Shown: piece by piece, positions 56,658-64,000 of the stretch | Numbering within the stretch: position 1 is the stretch's first letter | Layout of the letters: every line of letters starts with the position of its first letter | DNA from: an uncultured Flavobacteriales bacterium | Lineage (GTDB): Bacteria > Bacteroidota > Bacteroidia > Flavobacteriales_D > Crocinitomicaceae | Length of the DNA stretch: 64,000 bases | Reading direction: 5' to 3' | NCBI GenBank assembly: GCA_903945495.1 | Contig: CAJAVU010000057.1 | Location: forward strand, 62,001 to 126,000 | Position numbers and translations under genes: made by a program | The notes under the pieces: generated by a model | What the model was told of the DNA's origin: nothing | The model's database searches: none | The model's input: only the letters and a program-made list of their open reading frames with translations

Positions 56658-58040
56658 ATGAAATCGATTCTAACGTTTTTATTTTTTGTGACTTGTGTTG
56701 CTGTGTATGCTCAAGAGGATTCTGTGCTTGTTCGATTTGAAATTGTTGACAAAACTTATAAAGAAGGAATTCAAAATGTGAATGCCACTTTGCAAATCAA
56801 CAATAAAACGATTATTCGCTCTTCGAATTCGAAAGGACGTATTTCGATTTACGTACCGAACAATGCACAACTGAATTATCAGTTAACACATCCACTTTTC
56901 GAGTCGTACAGTGGAACGAAGAAGGTATCATTAAAATCAAGCACTGATACTTCATTTATTTCAGTTGAAATGCTTTCTTACAAAGGTAAAACGTTAAATT
57001 CTGTAACCGTAAAAGCCCCAGGAATTCCTGATACAGTTTTTGAATCGAAACGCTTGAGTGTTGCAGATTTTGAATTGTTGAAGAATGGTCAAATGGTTTT
57101 ATTGGCGTATCCAAAGCAATTGAAAAAGGGTAGTGAACTTCTGTTGTATAATGGAGTTGAAGTGGTAAATACTTTCAGTGTTCCCGGCATTGCAGAGGAA
57201 TTGGTTAGAGATTATCGCGGAAATCCACATGTTTTGTGCAAAGACAATGTGTATGGTTTGTACGTTTCGAATAGCCAAATTGGTATTAGCACTCTAGACA
57301 AAGCGTATTATTTGAAATACTTGGCGCCAATTGTTGATACGAACTACTCAAAAATGTTCTTTTCAAATTTCTCGAAAGATTATCCAGCATTTGACTATTA
57401 CGCCTTCGATCAATTCGATTCGACCTATTCAAAAATCATTGAAATTGAAGATGAATTGATGATGGAATTGTATCGTTCTGAGTATAAATGGGTCGATGTT
57501 CGAACAAAACTGTGGGCGAAGAACAAGGAATATGAAACAGGGATTGATGCGGAAATTTGGGTTGGTGCCAATTACTTCACACAATCGTTGTATTACAAAG
57601 AGTTGTATGCGCCAATGTTTGTAAAAAACGACACTGTATTTGTCTTCGATTATTACAAGGATAAATTATTCAAATTCGATGCTGCCGGAAATCGATTGGA
57701 CAGTGTTGCAATCTACCATCATTATCAGCCTAAAACAACAGGATGGAAAAAGCAATTGATTCAAGATCAAGCGACAGGTGAAGTATACGCCGTTTTCGAC
57801 ATTGCTGGATTCACCTATTTAGGCTTGGTCAATTTGCAAACGGGTGAAATCAAGGAGAAGGTAAAGCTAGAATTTCGTTACATCGATAAAATAGCGATAC
57901 AAGATAATTTTGTGTATTATATCTATCGTCCGTTTGAGTCAACTCAAAAGAAATTCTTGTACAAGGAACGTTTACCGTATGAATTTGGTAAAGCGAAAGT
58001 TCCTTATGGCAAAGAAACTTCGATCGATACAGGTAAATGA
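56658..58040 (+). CDS. Hypothetical secreted protein
   Basis: Signal peptide MKSILTFLFFVTCVAVYAQ; N-terminal region resembles a carboxypeptidase-regulatory-like fold (weak). Confidence 0.75.
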   Translation: MKSILTFLFFVTCVAVYAQEDSVLVRFEIVDKTYKEGIQNVNATLQINNKTIIRSSNSKGRISIYVPNNAQLNYQLTHPLFESYSGTKKVSLKSSTDTSFISVEMLSYKGKTLNSVTVKAPGIPDTVFESKRLSVADFELLKNGQMVLLAYPKQLKKGSELLLYNGVEVVNTFSVPGIAEELVRDYRGNPHVLCKDNVYGLYVSNSQIGISTLDKAYYLKYLAPIVDTNYSKMFFSNFSKDYPAFDYYAFDQFDSTYSKIIEIEDELMMELYRSEYKWVDVRTKLWAKNKEYETGIDAEIWVGANYFTQSLYYKELYAPMFVKNDTVFVFDYYKDKLFKFDAAGNRLDSVAIYHHYQPKTTGWKKQLIQDQATGEVYAVFDIAGFTYLGLVNLQTGEIKEKVKLEFRYIDKIAIQDNFVYYIYRPFESTQKKFLYKERLPYEFGKAKVPYGKETSIDTGK

Positions 58041-58975
58041 TCTGAATAACCTCCAAGATATTTACTTCCACCGTATGTTCTGAATGGAACTACTTGACCT
58101 TTGTATTCTTCCAATAGAAAATCAAATGCGTGAATCTCACCTGAATTTGGGATTAGACTAATCGATTTTTTCTGCTTACACTTTTTATTGATCATTCCGT
58201 TTGAAACCATAATGTGGTCCAAAACATCCCATTCTCCTTTGTAATTGTATGTTCCACCGAAATCACCCGATAATGCAGTGATTTGTGGCGTTAACTTTTC
58301 TGCAACTGACTGCGGAGCTTTGTTGGTAGGATAGTCATTCAAATCGCCCATGAAAACGATTTTAGCATTTTTATTTTCGCTTAGCAATGAATCAATGAAC
58401 GTGCGTGCATTTTTTGCTGCTTCCAAACGATTCGGTTCACTTGCTTCTTGTCCACCACTGCGGCTTGGCCAGTGATTCACCATGACAATGATTGTCTCTT
58501 TTTTGTATGAGAATTTCCCCCAAACAATGTCTCTTGTTGCTTTTGATTCTTCTCCTGGTAAAGAAAATCGAATAAAACCTGATTCTTTCAATATCATGGT
58601 TGAGCTGTCATAAATCAATGCAACATCAATTCCACGTGCATCAGCACTTTCGTAGTGAACCAAACCATAGTTGTTCAATTTAACAGAATGTTTCATCACA
58701 TCGCGCACAACAGTTGCATTTTCAATTTCACACATTCCGATGAACAAAGGATTCGAAAAATTGTCAAATACTTTATTGATATGATCTAATTTCTCGTTGT
58801 AACGTGCAGAATTCCAAGCATTTTTTCCAGCTGGTAAAAACTCAGCATCATCATTCGCGCCATCTAATGTATCGAATAAGTTTTCAACGTTGTAAAATGC
58901 GATTTCACGTGTTGATTGAGCCTGAAGACTAGTTGCAATTACAAGTGTAAATGCGAAAATGTTAAGGAATTTCAT
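58004..58975 (-). CDS. Endonuclease/exonuclease/phosphatase family protein, secreted
   Basis: REIAFYNVENLFDTLDG...MCEIENATVV...MVNHWPSRSGGQEASEPNRLEAAKNA...KIVFMGDLNDYP...GGYSDHLPVSIEV. ATG 58975 preferred over TTG 58981. Confidence 0.9.
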   Translation of the reverse strand: MKFLNIFAFTLVIATSLQAQSTREIAFYNVENLFDTLDGANDDAEFLPAGKNAWNSARYNEKLDHINKVFDNFSNPLFIGMCEIENATVVRDVMKHSVKLNNYGLVHYESADARGIDVALIYDSSTMILKESGFIRFSLPGEESKATRDIVWGKFSYKKETIIVMVNHWPSRSGGQEASEPNRLEAAKNARTFIDSLLSENKNAKIVFMGDLNDYPTNKAPQSVAEKLTPQITALSGDFGGTYNYKGEWDVLDHIMVSNGMINKKCKQKKSISLIPNSGEIHAFDFLLEEYKGQVVPFRTYGGSKYLGGYSDHLPVSIEVSLP

Positions 58976-59026
58976 GAACAAAATTTTTGTAAAGATAATG
59001 AAACGAAAGCGCTTGAAGTGGACATC

Positions 59027-59635
59027 TTAATTAATTTTCTGTGAAGAAATAATCCAGCGTCTGGCCAACGGACCTTCGCAAAAAATAAGATCCAAAATAG
59101 ACATGTTCGGTTCAAATTGATTGCTTGGTGAAAAAACTTGTGTGTATGGGCGAATATCCGAGCAATCGTCAAATTCATCGTTTCGAAAATCGAGTGCTTC
59201 TTTCGGAGAAATGTAGTCTGATGAAAATGTCAATTTCTTATCTAGATCAAGCCATTCGAAAATACGTTCCGTAATTGCAGCATTCAATCTTACAAGTGAA
59301 GATTCAGTCTGATAGATTAAATCATGCACTTCTGGTCCATAATAATCAAAAAATGGGGAAGAGGAATAGGCACTTTCAATCGCTTTCCAATGAATTTTAC
59401 GCCAATCTGTTTCAGTACTCAGAACAGCATCGTCCATCGACGTTTTGGAACCATTTTTACGCTCAATCGGAATTGATAGCACTAATGGACCATTTGCACT
59501 CAGAATCGTACAACGAGAACGAACAGTTTGCTTAATAAAATGCTCTTTCGTTTCAATGATTGTGTTTTCAGAGGCAATTAGTTTTCTGAAATAATCAATG
59601 TTCCCGAAATAAGCAACAGGAAATACAGCAGGCAT
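59027..59635 (-). CDS. WbqC family protein
   Basis: FPVAYFGNIDYFRKLIASENTIIETKEHFIKQTVRSRCTIL...WRKIHWKAIESAYSSSPFFDYYGPEV. ATG 59635 overlaps the lepB stop as TAATG; the ORF-track start 59665 is upstream. Confidence 0.87.
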   Translation of the reverse strand: MPAVFPVAYFGNIDYFRKLIASENTIIETKEHFIKQTVRSRCTILSANGPLVLSIPIERKNGSKTSMDDAVLSTETDWRKIHWKAIESAYSSSPFFDYYGPEVHDLIYQTESSLVRLNAAITERIFEWLDLDKKLTFSSDYISPKEALDFRNDEFDDCSDIRPYTQVFSPSNQFEPNMSILDLIFCEGPLARRWIISSQKIN

Positions 59636-61515
59636 TAGTGAATCATCTTGAACAAACGATCCCAACGAACACCAATTGATGGATCAGCAGCTTTAGAGAA
59701 CCAAACCATAGAAGCACGTCCAACGATGTGATCTTCTGGTACAAATCCCCAAATACGTGAATCCGCTGAATTGTAACGATTATCTCCCATCAACCAATAG
59801 TAATTCATGCCAAACGTGTATTTGCTTGTTTTCTTACCGTCGATGTAAATTCCATCTTTCTTTTCAGCCAAGGTATGTCCTTCGTACGCAGTGATGATAC
59901 GACGATACCAAGCAATGTTTTTTGCAGAAATAGATATTGTTTGTCCTTTACGCGGGATTTGGAATTTCGTGAAATCTGTAACCGTATTGTTGATGTTTGG
60001 ATCTTTCGGGAAGACGCCAAGATTTGTCAACATTTGCATAGAAGTTGGCGCTACTTTACTTGTGTCCGAATATTGAGGATAACGCACCAAATCAAACTTC
60101 GCATCTGGATTTTTCTTTTTTAACTGAGTCAATTGCGATTTCGTTAAGTTCATGATGTACGTTTCTCCATCACTTAACAATTCATAATCTCCACGCATTT
60201 CTTCCAAGCCAAATCGCTCTTGAAACGCAATTTTTGACATCGGTGAGAAGTTTGTTACCGTGTATTGTAGATTTTGGAATTCAGCTACATGTGCCGGTTT
60301 GTTGTTCACATAAAGAACCGAATTTTTAATTTCAATCCAATCACCAGGTAAGCCAACACAACGTTTAATGTAATTCTCACGTTTATCTACAGGTCGGTAA
60401 ACCAATCCATAATGTTCAATATAATTCAATCCTTTTTCTGGCATTCCACCACGACAATACGTTATTCCTCCTGCCATACCCTTACGAGCTTCTGATTTCC
60501 AAGACTCAATTGAATTGAAAAACTCAGGAGCATATTTTTCAATCATCATTTGAAACGCTAGTTCTCCGTCATTGTTTGCTTCGATTTTCAATGCATTCAA
60601 ATCAGCCGTGCGCGTTTGCTCAAAATTAGATCTCCAATAGAAAAATGCTTCGTCATTTAAAATTTGGTAATAATCATGTCCCATTAATCCGTTTGGCATA
60701 CGTGGATCATAAACAGCTGTATCACCAGAAGGATAGTTGAATACCACTACATCGTAGCGATTGACAGCACTAAAACCAGGTAAACGTGTGTAAGATCCCT
60801 TTTCCAATGTTGTATACGATTTTACATTTACCCATGGAACAGTGTTGTGTACCAATGGAAATGAAAGTGGAGTAACAGGAACTTTTGGTCCATACGCCAA
60901 TTTATTCACGAACAAGAAATCGCCAACTAACAAGGTTTTTTCCATCGAACCAGTAGGAATTTGAAATGGTTCAAACACATACGTACGAATGATACTTGCT
61001 GCAACCAATGCAAAAATGATTGAATCTCCCCATTCTTTTACTTTTGAACGAGAGCCTGGTTTTTCACGAGTAATAGCATTTAGTGCTAAAGCGATTGCAT
61101 GCCCAATGATTGGAAGCGCCAAAAACAAAGCAATGTGATCGCCCCATTTTCTAATTTCAGTATCACGACTATTCGCCCAATTTGTTTCAGGTAAAATATC
61201 AGCATTCGAGTTTGCTATTTTTGCCATAATCAGATACGGAAAGAAAATTCCTTGTAAGGTATCAACAAACGAATAGTATCCAAAACGACGAATATATGAA
61301 GTGTTAACAACTGACCACATAACTAAGTGCACTCCTGGAAAGACCATTAACAAAGACCAAAATGGTTTTTTGCACGAAATTTTGAAGGCAACATAATAGT
61401 TGTAAACTGGAATTAAGGCTTCCCAAGGTTGGTGTCCAGCTTGTTTGAAACTTTTGAACCACATCGCTAAATAAGGATGCACCAATAAAAACAGATATAA
61501 ATAGATAAAAGCCAT
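59635..61515 (-). CDS. lepB: Signal peptidase I with N-terminal multi-TM (DUF5684-like) extension and large catalytic-domain insert
   Basis: FEPFQIPTGSMEKTLLVGDFLFVNKLAYG; YIKRCVGLPGDWIEIKN; WLMGDNRYNSADSRIWGFVPEDHIVGRA. Confidence 0.93.
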   Translation of the reverse strand: MAFIYLYLFLLVHPYLAMWFKSFKQAGHQPWEALIPVYNYYVAFKISCKKPFWSLLMVFPGVHLVMWSVVNTSYIRRFGYYSFVDTLQGIFFPYLIMAKIANSNADILPETNWANSRDTEIRKWGDHIALFLALPIIGHAIALALNAITREKPGSRSKVKEWGDSIIFALVAASIIRTYVFEPFQIPTGSMEKTLLVGDFLFVNKLAYGPKVPVTPLSFPLVHNTVPWVNVKSYTTLEKGSYTRLPGFSAVNRYDVVVFNYPSGDTAVYDPRMPNGLMGHDYYQILNDEAFFYWRSNFEQTRTADLNALKIEANNDGELAFQMMIEKYAPEFFNSIESWKSEARKGMAGGITYCRGGMPEKGLNYIEHYGLVYRPVDKRENYIKRCVGLPGDWIEIKNSVLYVNNKPAHVAEFQNLQYTVTNFSPMSKIAFQERFGLEEMRGDYELLSDGETYIMNLTKSQLTQLKKKNPDAKFDLVRYPQYSDTSKVAPTSMQMLTNLGVFPKDPNINNTVTDFTKFQIPRKGQTISISAKNIAWYRRIITAYEGHTLAEKKDGIYIDGKKTSKYTFGMNYYWLMGDNRYNSADSRIWGFVPEDHIVGRASMVWFSKAADPSIGVRWDRLFKMIH

Positions 61516-62243
61516 TAGTTCGATAAATTTAATACGTCATTCATAGTGAAAACACCTTTTTTGTTGAATACAAATTCAGCAGCAATCACGGCTCCAAGAG
61601 CAAAACCAGTTCGGTTGTGCGCTTCATGTGAAATGGTGATGGTATCAACAGGTGAAGTATATTTGATAATATGTGTTCCAGGAACATCTGGTGAACGGAA
61701 AGAAGTAACCCCTAATTGGCCATCAACCGTGTGAGGTGCGTTTTCTTCGCCTAAAACCCAAGATGAATAATCTGTGTTATTCTCCAAAATTCCATTCGCT
61801 AATGTAATAGCGGTTCCACTTGGTGCGTCCAATTTTTGTAAATGATGAATTTCTTCCATGCACGCTTTGTAGTCTGTTTGACCTCTCATCAATTGGGCTA
61901 AACGCTTATTGATTTCAAAGAAAATGTTAACTCCAATTGAAAAATTACTTGCATGTAAGAATGTTCCATTGCTCGTGTTTACCAAATCAGTTATTTCTGA
62001 AAGGTGCTCATGCCACGCTGTCGTTCCAACAACAATAGGACATTTTTGATCAATGCACGTTTTGATATGGTCTACAGCAAGTTCAGGTCGGGTAAATTCT
62101 ATTGCAACATCTGCCAACGACAAATCAACCTCAGAAATAGGGGATTCACTGTTGACAATCGCAACAATCGTATGTCCACGTTCTAAAGCAATTTTCTCGA
62201 TTGCTTTTCCCATTTTTCCGTAACCAATTAATGCAATATTCAT
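61515..62243 (-). CDS. dapB: 4-hydroxy-tetrahydrodipicolinate reductase
   Basis: MNIALIGYGKMGKAIEKIALERGHTIVAIV...VDVAIEFTRPE-like region; MEEIHHLQKLDAPSGTAITLANGI. Confidence 0.94.
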   Translation of the reverse strand: MNIALIGYGKMGKAIEKIALERGHTIVAIVNSESPISEVDLSLADVAIEFTRPELAVDHIKTCIDQKCPIVVGTTAWHEHLSEITDLVNTSNGTFLHASNFSIGVNIFFEINKRLAQLMRGQTDYKACMEEIHHLQKLDAPSGTAITLANGILENNTDYSSWVLGEENAPHTVDGQLGVTSFRSPDVPGTHIIKYTSPVDTITISHEAHNRTGFALGAVIAAEFVFNKKGVFTMNDVLNLSN

Positions 62244-62295
62244 TTTTTATGTTTGTTAAACAAAATTAGATTTTTAGTGCGCTTTTACAAGTCTT

Positions 62296-62856
62296 TTAAC
62301 GAAAATTAAAACGAAGATTTATTCCAGCGGCATTTTGACCGAAATAAGCGGGTTGAATTGCTAATGACAAATCTTCTGATATATCAAATTTAACAAAATG
62401 CGCTTCAATTCCTGCATCAACCAATTGAATCAAATAAATCGCTCCCAATCCTAAGATATTTAAATCACGTCGATTCAAATATTGGTTGTACAATAAATCA
62501 ATGGCACTTTCATCATATAATTCCCATTGAGGATCAACAGAGATTCCATAATCAATGCGGTATTCATATTCTTTACGCAGTGAAAGTTGCGTTTTTTGAT
62601 TGGAAATTAAAAAATAGGTCATTGTTCCCAAACCAGCATAAATCAAAGGAACTTTCCAAAATGCTTTTTTCTGGCCTTTCGGCATGGCGATATGATTGTA
62701 AACTTGTCCAGCACCTGGAAGAATAGCCGAGTAAATAACTGCTTTCTTAGGCGAATGAACTTTTACAGTATCAAGAGTAGGTTGACTCGATAACGAATCT
62801 TGTGAAAAGGAAAAGTTTCCAATGCACAATAGTATTAAGACAACCAGTGATCGCAT
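62296..62856 (-). CDS. DUF5683 domain-containing protein
   Basis: KKAVIYSAILPGAGQVYNHIAMPKGQKKAFWKVPLIYAGLGTMTYF... and position between parB and dapB, as often seen in Flavobacteriia. Confidence 0.82.
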   Translation of the reverse strand: MRSLVVLILLCIGNFSFSQDSLSSQPTLDTVKVHSPKKAVIYSAILPGAGQVYNHIAMPKGQKKAFWKVPLIYAGLGTMTYFLISNQKTQLSLRKEYEYRIDYGISVDPQWELYDESAIDLLYNQYLNRRDLNILGLGAIYLIQLVDAGIEAHFVKFDISEDLSLAIQPAYFGQNAAGINLRFNFR

Positions 62857-63767
62857 TAACGATTTAGAATTTCGATGATTCGATTTAAATCTACTTCAGA
62901 ATTGAAGTTCACAATGATTTTACCATTTCCAGAAGTTGATTTTTTAATTTCAATTTTCGTAGAAAGTTTATCACTTAAATGTTCTTTGAACGTAGATTGT
63001 GAGCTTGTTACACTTGGAGTACGCGTTGTTTTTACATCAACACCAGGAGTTTCAGTGCGCGGTTCAACATATCCTTCACGAATCAACGCTTCTGCATCAC
63101 GAACAGATAAACCATCCAAAACGATTCGGTTAAAAATCGCCATTTGTAAATCTTCGTCTCCAGCAGAAACCAAAGCACGAGCGTGACCCATGGAAATAAC
63201 ACTATCACGAACAGATGCTTGAATATCAGCAGGTAATTTCAATAAACGCAAATGATTCGTAATGCTCGAACGCGACTTTGCAATTTTTTGACTCAATTGA
63301 TCTTGTGTTAAATCACATTCTTCAATTAAGCGAGAATACGAAAGTGCAACCTCGATTGCGTTTAAGTCTTCACGTTGAATGTTTTCAACCAATGCCATTT
63401 CCAGCATCGTTTGATCATTTGCAACACGAATGTATGCAGGAACTTCCGTTAAACCAGCTAATTGAGATGCTCTAAAACGACGTTCACCTGAAATTAATTG
63501 GTATTTATCACGGCCCAATTTGCGAACCGTTAACGGTTGAATGATACCGTGAATTGCAATCGATTGACTCAATTCATCCAAAGCAGCTTGCTCAAAATGC
63601 GTACGTGGGTTGAAAGGATTCGCTTCGATACTTTCGATTGAAAGCATAGAGACAGAACCGACAACACCAGCATTGTCTGATTTAGATGTAATATCTGTTT
63701 CAGAATTTTCTAATAAGGCACTTAAACCTTTACCAAGAGCAGAACGTTTTTTTGTATTAGAGCTCAT
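62856..63767 (-). CDS. parB: ParB/Spo0J chromosome partitioning protein
   Basis: KRSALGKGLSALLEN; ESIEANPFNPRTHFEQAALDELSQSIAIHGIIQPLTVRK...YQLISGERRFRASQLAGL. ATG 63767 preferred over TTG 63779. Confidence 0.95.
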   Translation of the reverse strand: MSSNTKKRSALGKGLSALLENSETDITSKSDNAGVVGSVSMLSIESIEANPFNPRTHFEQAALDELSQSIAIHGIIQPLTVRKLGRDKYQLISGERRFRASQLAGLTEVPAYIRVANDQTMLEMALVENIQREDLNAIEVALSYSRLIEECDLTQDQLSQKIAKSRSSITNHLRLLKLPADIQASVRDSVISMGHARALVSAGDEDLQMAIFNRIVLDGLSVRDAEALIREGYVEPRTETPGVDVKTTRTPSVTSSQSTFKEHLSDKLSTKIEIKKSTSGNGKIIVNFNSEVDLNRIIEILNR

Positions 63768-64000
63768 CGTTGAATTCAATTATTTTATCCTCGTTACCGA
63801 TTTTTGTTAGATTGTTTCTTTGCAAAATTTCGCGGGCAAAATTAAGATAATTTATCGAACCTTTGCTTGCTGCATCGTGCATTACAATTGTTTCACCGAA
63901 ACTTGGCGCTTCGCCTAATTTCGTATTACGGTGAATAACTGTATCGAAAACCAACTCTTGGAAATGTGTTTTTACTTCATCAACAACTTGATTTGCAAGG
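63757..64000 (-). CDS. parA: ParA/Soj ATPase, C-terminal part (5' end beyond window)
   Basis: Open to the right edge: LANQVVDEVKTHFQELVFDTVIHRNTKLGEAPSFGETIVMHDAASKGSINYLNFAREIL. Confidence 0.93.
   Translation of the reverse strand, partial: LANQVVDEVKTHFQELVFDTVIHRNTKLGEAPSFGETIVMHDAASKGSINYLNFAREILQRNNLTKIGNEDKIIEFNDEL

Noticed and set aside
59805-60123. Overlapping ORFs on both strands within lepB
   Set aside because: They sit inside a well-supported signal peptidase frame with no independent evidence.
63757-63954. 65-aa ORF as a complete small gene
   Set aside because: Its frame stays open to the window edge and matches the ParA C-terminus, so it is a truncated parA.

Overview
AT-rich chromosomal window from a Bacteroidota bacterium, probably Flavobacteriales (possibly Fluviicola/Crocinitomicaceae-like; taxonomy is inferred). 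It opens with a giant repeat-rich secreted protein, cut by the left edge, and a second paralogous secreted protein; both end in T9SS type-B (gliding-motility-associated) C-terminal domains. About 13.8-27.7 kb is a poorly characterised run of small secreted, lipo- and membrane proteins. From about 27.9 kb to the right edge it is mostly housekeeping: proline dehydrogenase, aroB, msrA, serC/serA, amn-like, bTHX, HU, fmt, MATE, RlmI-like, orphan ABC ATPase plus BrkB, XRE-S24 regulator, recQ, ilvE, and a WbqC-lepB-dapB-DUF5683-parB-parA block. No tRNA, rRNA, CRISPR-Cas, transposase or prophage was recognised. The most unusual signal is non-coding: many intergenic gaps carry arrays of degenerate 7-bp repeats of different words (AATCACG, ATTGAAG, TAGTGAC, CTCGGTT). 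Several are interrupted by GC-rich hairpin cassettes whose stems are kept while the centres vary. Other non-coding signals are a six-unit satellite downstream of fmt and short elements with inverted-repeat ends (ACCACAKAG...). Six junctions share the same TAATG stop/start overlap. All product calls are from reading the translations by eye; no database search was run.
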